Source of the DNA: an uncultured Alphaproteobacteria bacterium
GTDB lineage: Bacteria > Pseudomonadota > Alphaproteobacteria > Geminicoccales > Geminicoccaceae
NCBI GenBank assembly: GCA_937926445.1
Contig: CALBAK010000118.1
Coordinates: 1-35,333, forward strand
DNA: 35,333 nucleotides
Direction of reading: 5' to 3'
A program made the translations under genes and the position numbers. Under the pieces are notes generated by a model that had not been told where the DNA came from, did no database searches, and saw nothing but the letters and a program-made list of their open reading frames with translations. Positions 18,428 to 27,527 of this stretch are shown here, piece by piece. Each line of letters opens with the position of its first letter. The stretch's first letter is position 1.

Positions 18428-19718
18428 ATCCGGCACACGGGATCGAGCTGGTCGCGACGGGATCTCCTCGGTGTCTCGGTGGGGGCGCTCGCGGCGGCGA
18501 CGACGGGCTTCCACGGCCCGCGCCGCGCCTTCGCCCAGGCGGGGCCCTGGGCCGTGCCACCCGAGTCCGAGTTCGACGACGTCAATTTGGTTGTCTGGAC
18601 CTAGGGCGACATCTATACAAAGATCGAAAAAAACACCGATGACTGGGGTGTCACGGTCAATTTTACCACCTCTTCCTTCAACGACCATCCGACCGAGCTC
18701 ATGACGATGTTCGCGGGTGGCGAGACGATCGACGGCTCGCAGAGCTCGCCCTTCAGCTTCGCCAACTTCGTGATGCAAGGGCTGGTCGATCCACTCGACG
18801 GGCTGCCCGGGGCGGCCGACTACGCCGCCGACTTCACGAGCTTCACCAAGCAAGTGGCGATCCGGGGCGGCAAGCTCGTGGGCCTGCCCTATTTCTCGGC
18901 CGTCCTGGTCTGGAACTATCACCAGGACCTCATGGACAAGGCCAAGATGGAGCCGTTCCGGTCCTACGAGGAGCTCCTCGAACATTGCCGAGAGGCCAAG
19001 AAGGACGGCGTTTGCCAATATCCGATCCTCTGGGTCGCGGGCGCCGGGCTCGAGCAGCTGCCCGGCACCTGGTACCAGATGACCTGGAACAAGAGCGGCA
19101 CCTTCTTTGACAAGGACGGCAAGCACCAAGGAGGAGCTCACCGACCCGGAGAGCCTCGAGGTGCAGTTCACCGCCCGGGCCAAGGCCTTCGGTGCGGGCA
19201 AGAACCTCTACCGCGGGCCCAACCACCATGACGGGCTCAATGTCGCCAACGATCCCGCCCAGTCGCCGACCGCCGACAAGGCCAAGGTCCGGGGCTCGCC
19301 GGGCGACGGTCGGACGGTGGGGGTGACCCACGTCTACTTCCTGTGCACCGCCAACCGGGACAAGGGATGGGCCTGGAAACTGCTGCAATACCTGGGCGGG
19401 CGAACCAAGGACGGAAATTACACCCAAGCGGAGAACCTGGCGCGCGACGCCATGTTGGGCTCGGGCTACCAGTCGGTAATGGACAGCGAGGTGATCGGGA
19501 CCGGCTGGGCGCCGCGGGGTGACGTGCCGGCGATCCTGGAGATCTGGAAGAAGGCCACCTATCTCGGCGAGGTGGTCGACTCGATGTACTAGCCCTGGCA
19601 CTTCCCCTGGTCGGACCGCCTCGACATCGAGCTTCAGAAGTGCCTCACGGGCCAGATCACGGCCGATCAGGCCTGCGACAACCTCGTCGAGGCGATCGAC
19701 GAGGCGAAGCGCGCCTGA
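18428..19718 (+). pseudogene. Carbohydrate ABC transporter substrate-binding protein, operon 1 (decayed)
   Basis: The reading begins at ATC (18428-18430) in a good ribosome-site context and gives RHTGSSWSRRDLLGVSVGAL, a Tat signal with the twin Arg, followed by a family-1 solute-binding protein (ELMTMFAGGETIDG, then VGLPYFSAVLVWNYHQDLMDKA). Lesions are: start ATG to ATC; TAG at 18602-18604 where VVWT-Trp-GDIY is expected; a frameshift with apparent loss of some residues near 19125-19140; and TAG at 19590-19592 before PWHFPW. The last frame ends LVEAIDEAKRA at 19718. It once bound a sugar in the periplasm for the two permeases that follow. As it stands no full product can be made unless the lesions are read errors. 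Confidence 0.8.
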
Positions 19719-19736
19719 GCCGGCTGGGCGAACCCC

Positions 19737-20677
19737 GTGGCGAGCCGGAGCGAGCCGGCCGCGGCGGCGGCCCCGGCCCGTAGCCGCAGCCGCGAGCCGG
19801 CACCCGGCCGGCTCGCGCTCGTCATGAACCTGCCGACGCTTTCGACCATGGCGCACGTGCTGCCCTACCCGATCGGCTACGCCGCCTGGCTGAGCTTCAA
19901 TCGGGTGGGCCCGGCGCAGCTGCGCCGCGGCGAGTTCCCCTGGGCCGGCTCGACAATTACTTCCACTTGTTCAACGATTTTCTGTATTTGCTTTCGCTCA
20001 GGAATACCTTCGTCTTCGTGGCGATCGTGGTCGTGGCCGAGCTCGTGCTCGCCGTGGCGATCGGCCTCCTCATCAACCAGCAGGGGATCCGGACCTCGCG
20101 GATCACCCGCATCCTCATCCTCCTGCCCTAAGCCATCCCGCCGATCGCCAACGGCCTGATCCGGTCCTTCCTCTACTGTTTCCAGTTCGGTTTCTTGAAC
20201 CGCATTCTGTTCACCTTCGGGCTCATCGACCAGCCGATCGACTGGGCGGGTCATCCCGCGACCGCGCTCCATGCCGTGACCGTACCCTGTGTCTGCCGGA
20301 CCTTGCCGTTCGCCGTGCTGCTCGTCCACGCCGCGCTCCAGGGAATAGGTAGCGAGCTACACGAGGCGGCAGCCGTCGAAGGGGCCACCGCCTGGCAGCG
20401 CTTCCGCCACATCACGCTGCCGCTCCTGATCCCGATCATCGTCGTGATCCTCGTGCTGCGGACCTCCTTCGCCTTCACCGTCTTCGAGGAGATCCGGGTG
20501 ATCACCCACGGCAGGCCCGGTGATGCCACCTGGGTGGCCGGCTGGTACAGCTACAAAAAGGCCTTCGGGCCGCCGAACGACATCGGACTTGGGGCCGCCT
20601 GGGCCTGGGTCTTGGCGCTGATCGTGGGCGTATTCGCCATCGTCTACGTCGAGACGATCTACCGGCGGATCCTCTAG
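19737..20677 (+). pseudogene. MalF-like sugar ABC permease, operon 1 (decayed)
   Basis: A GTG at 19737 opens an Ala/Arg-rich leader and TM1 (VLPYPIGYAAWLSFNR). The frame shifts near 19950 to LDNYFHLFNDFLYLLSLRN and carries TAA at 20129-20131 in LLP-stop-AIPPIANGL, where Trp is usual. It then continues to the EAA loop (HEAAAVEGATAWQRFRHITLP), which docks the ATPase, and ends at TAG 20675-20677. Two further positions that are often Trp in homologues read Arg or Cys (GLIRSFLY, PCVCRTLPF). The membrane topology of six helices is otherwise recognisable. It follows the binding-protein gene by 18 bp and precedes the second permease by 3 bp, a normal operon order. Confidence 0.8.
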
Positions 20678-20680
20678 CCG

Positions 20681-21583
20681 ATGCTCGCCCCCGGCCCGGT
20701 AGCCCGCCTCTTCCTGCACTTCGCCGACCTTGCGGTGATAGCCTTCCCGCTCTTGCCGATCGCCGCCGTCACGCTCGGGGCATTGCAGGCCGAAAAACCC
20801 TGCAGACGGACACGCGAGCTCTTCTGCCGCCAGAATGGACGCTCGACAATTTCCGGTTGATCCTGTCGGGCGGCGAGCAGCGTGGTGCGATCTTCGAAAA
20901 GGTCACCAATCTGCCCGACAATGTCACGAAAATTCGCTATGCTTTCACCACCAGCACTGTAATCCCGTTCTCGGTGATGTTCCTTACGGTCACCATGGGC
21001 GCACTCTCGGCCTAGACGATCGTTCGATTGCGCTATCGCTGGACCCGTTGGCTTGTCAACGCGAGCCTGTTCGCCCGCTTCGTGCCGGCGATCACGCTCA
21101 TGATCCCGATCTACTTGGCTTTCCGCCAACTCGGACTCTTGAATTCGATCGCAGGTGCGATCGTGGCGCTGACGGGTTTTCTTTTACCTTATGCGATCCT
21201 GATCTCGGCGTCCTATTTCGACCAGATCTCGAAAGAGCTCGAGGACAGCGCCCGAATCGACGGTCGCTCGCGCTTCGGCGCCTTTTGGCGGGTGAGCCTG
21301 CCGCTCGCCGCGCCCGGGCTCGCCTCCTGAGCTGCCCTCGTCTTCGTCATCGCCTGGAACGAGCTGTCGATCCCCTCGTCTTCGTGAACGAGGCCGAGTT
21401 CATGACGGTACCGGTCGTCGTCGACAGACTCGTCGGCGATGTCCACGTCTTCTTCGACCTGACGATGGCTTCAACCTGACGATGGCGATCTGCCTCCTGG
21501 CACTCCTGCCCTCCGTGATCCTCGTCTCGTTGCTCCAGAAAGTCGTGGTCGCCGGGCTGCAGGTGGGTGGCGTGAAGGGGTGA
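20681..21583 (+). pseudogene. MalG-like sugar ABC permease, operon 1 (decayed)
   Basis: The gene starts MLAPGPVARLFLHFADLAVIAFPLLP at 20681. It shifts frame near 20790 (to TLQTDTRALLPPEWTLDNFRLIL) and has TAG at 21013-21015 in ALSA-stop-TIVRLRY. The EAA loop region (KELEDSARIDGRSRFGAFWRVSLPLAAPG) is read well, then TGA falls at 21328-21330. The frame shifts again near 21365 and near 21470, where acctgacgatggc is duplicated, and ends SLLQKVVVAGLQVGGVKG at 21583. The order of conserved blocks is intact, so this is a dead or misread copy of a sugar-importer inner-membrane subunit. No ATPase gene follows; a shared ATPase may have served both operons. Confidence 0.8.
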
Positions 21584-21903
21584 GGTGCCGTCGAAGACGG
21601 CGGCGACGGCCGGCGGCGCACGCGCGTTCACCTTTTCTTCATTTCTTCGCTCTAGACACTGCTCGCGAGAGACCAGGCCGCAGAGGTGGCGGGGCTCCGG
21701 CCCCGCCGAACCGGATGGAACCGGAGCCGACGATGTTGGGCGTACACGATCTTCACGGGTTCGCCGCGAACAGACCCTCCCGCCGTCGAGCAGTCCACAG
21801 AAGATCGGTGTCGGCGGGAATGAATCGGCAGCGTTCGCGTCTACTCCATCGGAGGCTGCCGAGCGCGGCCTCGCAGTCCGGAACCGCCAGCCAGGAGTTC
21901 ACA
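21584..21903. other. 320-bp leader region before the hydrolase gene
   Basis: No gene is seen. It may contain the hydrolase promoter, but no clear -10/-35 is visible. The stretch ctagacactg near 21652-21661 is one of the few less GC-rich spots. It ends with AGGAG (21893-21897), the ribosome site of the next gene. Confidence 0.4.
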
Positions 21904-22863
21904 ATGCGCGAAGGTACCGTGCGCAGCCTAGTCCGGCGTTGCGCCGCGATCACGGCCGTGGCGGCGACGCTCGGCGTCGTCGCGGCCGATCAGGCGGTGG
22001 CGCAGGCCTATTGGCGGAGCGGCATGAGCTGCCATTACGGCAACATGTTGTACACGCTCGAGATGTGGCGCGGTACGCCGTTCAGCGCCCTACACGGGTG
22101 GGCTCCCCAGGACACGTGGTCGAACATGCTGACCTTCTTCAGCAGTACGGTCGGGAGCGAATTCGCCGCCAAGCGTGGTAACGGGCGGGTACTGGCGATC
22201 AGCACCCCGCTCCTGACCTACGAGTCCAGAGGTCAGTTCGCCCAGTGCGCCGCTGGGGCCTTCGACAATCACTATCGCGGCATTGCCCAGAGACTCGTCT
22301 GGCGTGGAGCGACGGACGCCATCATCCGGCTCGGCTGGGAAGCGAACGGGAACTGGTTCCCCTGGTCGATCAACGGCAACTACAGCGGCTTCAAAGCTTG
22401 CTTCCGTCGCGCCGTCCAAGTTATGCGATCGGTCGTGCCCGGTCTCAAGATCGAGTGGTCGGTGAACCGCGAGTCGTGGAACGGAAAGTACCAGAACGTC
22501 GCTGCCAATGCCTATCCTGGCGACGACGTCGTCAACGTGATCGGCCTCTCCTTCTATGATCAGTGGCCTGCAGCGACCAGTGAATCGGTGTGGCAGTCCT
22601 CTTTCAAGCCCGAGCTCGACTTCTGGGCCAACTTCGCGCGAAGCCGGGGCAAACAGCTGGCCATCGGCGAATGGGGGTTGGGCAACAAGAGCGGTGGCGG
22701 CTTCGACAATCCGTTCTATATCCAGAAGATGCGCGAATTCTTCGCGCAGAACGCCGGCCTGATCGCCTACGAAGCCTACTTCAACTGTGAAGCTCAGAAT
22801 TTCCGGATCTATCCGGAGTGGAACAATCCGCGAGCTGCGCTGGCCTACAAGAACTTGTTCTGA
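21904..22863 (+). CDS. Secreted GH26-like glycoside hydrolase
   Basis: The 319-residue protein has a signal peptide (Arg patch, hydrophobic 15-28, likely cut after AVAQA near 35) and a TIM-barrel domain. IRLGWEANGNWFPW (Glu146) matches the acid/base motif of GH26 mannanase-type enzymes, and LAIGEWGL (Glu256) matches the strand with the nucleophile. Aromatic residues line the motif (WFPWSINGNY, WSVNRE, FYDQWP). It should cut a beta-linked polysaccharide outside the cytoplasm; mannan, glucan or an exopolysaccharide cannot be told apart. The ATG at 21904 follows AGGAG at 6-bp spacing. The gene is intact and full length although the transporter genes just upstream are broken. It may be independently expressed or recently acquired. 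Family placement is from motifs only. Confidence 0.75.
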   Translation: MREGTVRSLVRRCAAITAVAATLGVVAADQAVAQAYWRSGMSCHYGNMLYTLEMWRGTPFSALHGWAPQDTWSNMLTFFSSTVGSEFAAKRGNGRVLAISTPLLTYESRGQFAQCAAGAFDNHYRGIAQRLVWRGATDAIIRLGWEANGNWFPWSINGNYSGFKACFRRAVQVMRSVVPGLKIEWSVNRESWNGKYQNVAANAYPGDDVVNVIGLSFYDQWPAATSESVWQSSFKPELDFWANFARSRGKQLAIGEWGLGNKSGGGFDNPFYIQKMREFFAQNAGLIAYEAYFNCEAQNFRIYPEWNNPRAALAYKNLF

Positions 22864-24336
22864 AAGGCGCTCCGGTCGGAGGCACCAACCCACCCGGCGA
22901 ACGACCGCGTCGCCCGAGCGGCCGGTGGTCGCACCGCCGGATCCGAAGGGGTCGGTCCTCCGACCCGACACGTATGGGACCTCGAGGACGGGTGGCCACC
23001 GGTGGGGTCGGCTGGTCTCTGGCAACCGGCACGTGGGTACGGTCCGCGCTGCGAATCGCTACACGGCAGGCGTTCCTCCGAAATGCGCCTCGAGGGTTCG
23101 AAACGACTGCCGCCCGGCCTCGGCCGGTGCTTCGGTCGCACTTTCGAGGGAGCCCGTCCACCGGGCCACTGGCGCGCGTCGCCGCGACGGCCGAAAAGAC
23201 ACGGATCGATCGTCCGAGCCCGAGCCGGAACGCGGGTCGGTCCCTTTCGAGGAGTCGAGACGCCGATAGATATGTTTCGAAGCCCGGCCCTCGAAGACCC
23301 GACCGCTTCGGCTACGGCCCTTCGCCATCGAGCTCCGACACGTCGGAGCATGGACATCCGGAAGGTGGCCGGGTCCGCTTCGAGGTTTCGCCGAATTCGA
23401 GCATTCGCCGAAGACGTCGATGCCCGCGCCGGTCCCTCCCGTTAAGATCGGACGATCCGACCGGGACCTCCTCCTCGTGGAGCATATGCGACCGCGGACC
23501 CGGCCCAGCGGCCGGCAGGGCACTCCGTTCCGAACGGGGTCTCGAGACCGATGTCGAAGAATTCCGGGTGGATTCGAGGCCGCACCTGGCATGGCTCGAG
23601 GGCGGATCGTTTCCCGGCCCGCGCTCGCTCCTTCGGACCTCGACGACGGCAACACCTGGACCCGATGCGACGGGAAGAGCGGCGATCGCCCACCAGGTCG
23701 CGAGGTCCGACCGTGCCGCCCTCGGACGGCTCGGGCGCACCGAATGCGGGATCCGTTGATCGGCCCCGAACTTTCCTCTCGAGGGAAGAAGCTCGCAACG
23801 AAGGAAGCTCGCAGCCCGCGGTCGAAGCTGGAGATCCGAACTCGGCCAGCGGCGGGACGGCTCCCCGGTGCAGGGCGGAGCGGTGCCCGACAAGGTGACG
23901 GATCCGTTTCCGAAGCGAACTCGAGCGGAGGAGACTTCGTCACTTCCGCATCCTCGACCCGGGCAAGCCCGAGTGCGGGCCCCGACGAGGTCGAGTGCAC
24001 CGCCGTGTCGCTCGGAGCGGTTGCAGGACGAGCAACTCCGGGACACCGGGTCCGACCCGCCGAGGAGCAGAAGGCACCGGATCGATTTCGCCGAGCGGTC
24101 GACGGGCCCGCGGTCCCGTGCCGCCGCGATCGATTTTCGCTTCGCAGACCCGCCGCAATCCGGTGATCGGATCGTCATCGAACGGCCGGCGAGCCCCTCG
24201 ACGTCGGCGGCGCCATGGCGCTCGGGTCGAGTCGGGTTTCCGGTTTCTCCCGAGAAGTGTCGCCTCCGCACCCTGTCCAGGGGCGCGAGCCCGGTCGGCT
24301 CGCCGCCGCGGCCCGGCCGGCCCCGATTCGAGGGTC
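22864..24336. other. 1.5-kb gene-free GC-rich stretch
   Basis: Between the hydrolase stop and the MalK tail all frames give Arg/Ser/Pro-rich text with no family signature. Composition is rich in tcga and gatcg words, as in 12.1-14.7 kb. No repeats of useful length, IS ends or RNA genes were seen. It lies where two operons converge, so it may be fossil DNA. Confidence 0.5.
24285..24303 (-). terminator. Possible stem-loop after the MalK gene
   Basis: GCGAGCC, a 5-base loop, then GGCTCGC form a perfect 7-bp stem 33 bp beyond the stop of the sugar operon 2. No T tract follows, so factor-independent termination is uncertain. Confidence 0.3.
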
Positions 24337-25436
24337 TCACGCGGCCGGAGAAGCCCAGCGGCCCGTGCGGCGCAGGCCCGGGGCAGAGAGCACCGCCCTG
24401 CCGTGCGGGCCGAACAGATGGCAGGCCTCGATCGGGATCAGGATCCGCAGTCGCTCGCCCGCAACGACCGGGACGTCGCCGCCACTGCGGACGGTGAGCG
24501 GCCCAGCCTCGGTCTCGAGGTGCAGGTAGGACTCCGCACCCAGATGTTCGGCGAGCCGGACCCGGCCCGCCACTCCGGCCCCGTCGAACGAGCCGATCGC
24601 GAGATGCTCGGGCCGCACGCCGAGCGTGAGATCGGCGAAACCGAGCGCCGCATCGGGCATGGCCAAGAGATCGCCCGAGGCCAGCCGCACCCCGCCCTCG
24701 GCCGGCCGGACTTTCAGGAAATTCGTCTTGGGACTGCCGAGAAAGCCGGCGACGAACAGGTTGGCGGGGCGATGGTACAGCTCGAGCGGCCGGCCTGCTC
24801 GATCCGCCCCCCGGAGAGCACCACGATAAGGTGGGCCATTGTCGTGGCCTCGACCTGGTCGTGAGTGACGTAAATCATCGTGTTGCCGAGCCAGTCGTGG
24901 AGCGCCTTGAGTTCGATCCGCATCTGGACGCGGAGCTCCGCGTCGAGGTTCGAGAGCGGCTCGTCGAACAGGAACACCTCGGGCTCGCGGACCACCGCCC
25001 GGCCGATCGCCACCCGTTGCCGCTGGCCGCCCGAGAGCGCCTTGGGCCGACGGTCGAGGAGTTCCTCGATCCGAAGCATCCGCGCTGCCTCGGCGACAGG
25101 GCGGGCGATCTCGGCCTCGGGCGTCTTCAGGTTCTCGAGGCCGAAAGCGAGGTTCTGCCGCACCGTCATGTGCGGTTAGAGAGCATAGGACCGGAAGACC
25201 ATGGCGAGACCGCGGCGAGCCGCCGGGATCTCGTTGACCCGGACCCCGTCGATCCGGAGCTCGCCCGCGCTGATCGGCTCGAGACCGGCGATCGTGCGCA
25301 GGAGCGTCGACTTGCCGCAGCCGGAGGAGCCCACGAACACGCAGAAGGCATCCGAGGGAATCTCGAGTTCGACGCCGTGGATCACCTCGACGGTGCCGTA
25401 GCGTTTGACCATCCGATCGAGCTCGACGGTGGCCAT
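24337..25436 (-). pseudogene. MalK/UgpC-type sugar ABC transporter ATPase, operon 2 (decayed)
   Basis: The gene starts MATVELDRMVKRYGTVEVIHG at 25436. It has Walker A GSSGCGKST, signature [10 protein letters not shown], Walker B VFLFDEP and H-loop THDQ, then a C-terminal TOBE/regulatory domain with GVRPEHLAIG. Three faults are seen: the Q-loop reads VFRSYAL where VFQSYAL is the rule (ccg at 25191-25193); TAA occurs at 25176-25178 in SYAL-stop-PHMTV, where Tyr is normal; and a frameshift near 24790 separates IEQAGR from [11 protein letters not shown]. It would hydrolyse ATP for sugar import on the cytoplasmic face. Three separate faults in one gene make true decay more likely than a single read error. 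Confidence 0.8.
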
Positions 25437-25446
25437 CGAACGCGGC

Positions 25447-26479
25447 CCACTTGATCACGGTCGTGGCGATGCCGTTCGTGATGTAGCGTTGCAGGAAACC
25501 GAAGACGAGCGTTATCGGCAACAAAGTCAGCACCGTCATCGCCAGGAGATTACCCCATTGCGTGTGCATCTCGCCCTTGAAGGAGTTGAGGGCGACCTGG
25601 AGCGTGAACTGCTCCGACCGGGAAACCACAATCAACGGCAAAAGAAAGTCGTTCCAGCGCCACATCACCGCGAAGATAGCGAGGACGGCGAGCGCCGGGG
25701 CGGCGAGCAGAAACACGATCCGCCAGTAGATCTTCCATTCCGAGGCATTGTCCATCCTCGCCGCGTCGATCAGCTCGTCGGGGATCGTGAGCATGGATTG
25801 GCGGAGGAGGAAGACGCCGGTCGGGGTCGCCGTACCCGGCCAGATCACACCCCAGGGGGAATTCAACAGCCCGAGTTCGGAAACGACGAGGAAGACCGGC
25901 ACGAGTACCACGGTCGGTGGGATCAGGAGCGTCGCGATGGTGAGCACGAAAACCAAGTCACGGCCGCGGAAGTCGTATTTCGCGAGCGTATAGGCCGCCA
26001 TCGAATTGACGAGCAGCATGATCAGCGTGGCGGTCACGGTGATGAACACCGAGTTCCACAAATAGCGCAGGAAGTGAAAACGCTCGAAGAGGGCCGTGTA
26101 ATTCTCGTTGGCGAGGGAGAGGGCGCGGACCGGCTCGCGATCGGCGACGTCGACGCGGATCACCCGCTCGGGCGCGGCCGGATCGACCATCTGGGCCTGG
26201 ATGCCGATCCGGCGGAGTTGGGCCATCTCCGCGACCGCGCCGTCCGGCAGGCGGACGCGGAAGAGCGGCAGAGGCTCGGGATGGCCCGGCACGGTCACGG
26301 TCACCTGGCCGTAGGGCAGCGCCGAGGGCGGGAACTCCACGAGCTGGGCCTCGCTCTTGAAGGAGCACAGGACCACCCAGACGACGGGCCCGAACATCGA
26401 GGACGACGCCGAGCAAGAGATAGCCGTAAGCGAGCCGGTCGGTCCGATGCAGCCCGCCCTTACCGCGCGTGCGGGTCAA
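25447..26479 (-). pseudogene. MalG-like sugar ABC permease with periplasmic insert, operon 2 (frameshifted, stop lost)
   Basis: The likely start is TTG at 26479 (LTRTRGKGGLHRTDRLAYGYLLLGVVL). One extra base near 26400 puts MFGPVVWVVLCSFKSEAQL in the next frame. Between the first two membrane helices is a roughly 90-residue beta-rich insert (VTVTVPGHPEPLPLFRVRL ... ENYTALFERF), longer than in standard MalG. The EAA loop reads DELIDAARMDNASEWKIYWRIVFLLAAPA. The usual end (ITNGIATTVIK) is followed by TGG (25447-25449) instead of a stop, so the frame runs on through the ATPase region to 24337. It is an inner-membrane pore subunit. The product is probably not made correctly. Confidence 0.8.
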
Positions 26480-26509
26480 GAAAAATCGACGAGGCCCGGA
26501 GTGGCGGCA

Positions 26510-27433
26510 CTAGCCACGGTAGCTCGTCCGGTTCGCCCGGAGCTGGAGGAGGGTGAGGACCATGAGGAGGGCCGCGAGGAGGAGGGAGGCGAAAGCGGCG
26601 AGCCCGAAGAGCCGCGGCTGTACGGCGAAGCCCGTCTCGTAGATGTACTGGACGATCGGCATCGTGGCAGAACCCGGCCCGCCGCCCGTCAGGACGTGGA
26701 TCTCGTCGAAGGTCTGCACGCCCTTGATCAAGGCGAGCACGATCACGACCAGCATGATCGGCATCAGCGACGGCAGGGTGATCCGGGTGAGCTTGCGCCA
26801 GGGCGAGGCCGTATCCATCTCGGCCGCCTCGTAGACGTCCTTCGGGATCGCCTGCAGGCCGGCCAACAGGATGAGCGTGTAGAAGCCCGTGTGCGCCCAG
26901 ATCGAGACGAACACCACCCAGAAGAAGGACCAGCCCGCGTCCATGAGCCACAAGATCGGCTCGCCACCGAAGGCGGCGATAAAGGCATCGAGCACGCCCT
27001 CGCGCTGGAGGATCCACTTCCAGATCAGAGCCAAGACGACGGGATTCAACAGCACGGGGTAGAAGAAGACGCCGCGGAAGAAGCCGCGCCCCTTGATCTC
27101 GCGGTCGAGCACGAGGGCCGTGATCAGCGAGAACAAGACCATGAAACCGACCTGGAGGAGCACGAACCGGCCGGTGTTGAAGAGCGCGCGCCAGAAGAGG
27201 TCCTTCGAGCAGGTCGAGGGGTCCAGATAATCGCGGCAGTCGAGCAGGCTCGCGAAGTTCTCGAAACCGACGAAAGGCCGCTCGGTCGCCAGGACCGCGA
27301 GTCCACCGGTCGTGGCGTAGCCGAAGTTCAAAGCGATCGGCAAATAGGTCAAAATACCGAAGATCACGAGGTTGGGCGGGAGGAAGATCCAGGCGAAGCG
27401 GTTCCGGCCGATGCGGCGGTGCACGGCCACCAT
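26510..27433 (-). CDS. MalF-like sugar ABC permease, operon 2
   Basis: This is the only transporter gene of the two sugar systems that reads through intact. The protein (about 307 residues from ATG 27433) has an N-terminal helix WIFLPPNLVIFGILTYLPIALNF, further helices, and the EAA loop (KDVYEAAEMDTASPWRKLTRITLPSLMP) that contacts the ATPase. The frame extends 27 codons upstream of the chosen ATG and lacks a clear ribosome site there, so the start may differ. It ends at TAG 26510, about 30 bp before the MalG gene. It forms half of the membrane channel. With its binding protein, partner permease and ATPase all disrupted, it is probably non-functional in practice. Confidence 0.85.
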   Translation of the reverse strand: MVAVHRRIGRNRFAWIFLPPNLVIFGILTYLPIALNFGYATTGGLAVLATERPFVGFENFASLLDCRDYLDPSTCSKDLFWRALFNTGRFVLLQVGFMVLFSLITALVLDREIKGRGFFRGVFFYPVLLNPVVLALIWKWILQREGVLDAFIAAFGGEPILWLMDAGWSFFWVVFVSIWAHTGFYTLILLAGLQAIPKDVYEAAEMDTASPWRKLTRITLPSLMPIMLVVIVLALIKGVQTFDEIHVLTGGGPGSATMPIVQYIYETGFAVQPRLFGLAAFASLLLAALLMVLTLLQLRANRTSYRG

Positions 27434-27527
27434 CGGCCGGTCCACGAGATCGGCCAAAAAGTGGTGCGGGCGCAGGAGACGCGACCCCGGTACGGCCGGG
27501 GGCACCGGGCGCACTCGGCGGCCTCCC

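Noticed and set aside
18602-21330. Stop-codon reassignment (Trp or read-through) in operon 1
   Set aside because: All three stop types occur at the interrupted sites, and TAG and TGA end intact genes here (MalF copy 2 at 26510; typA at 849), so a changed code is unlikely; mutation or read error is simpler.
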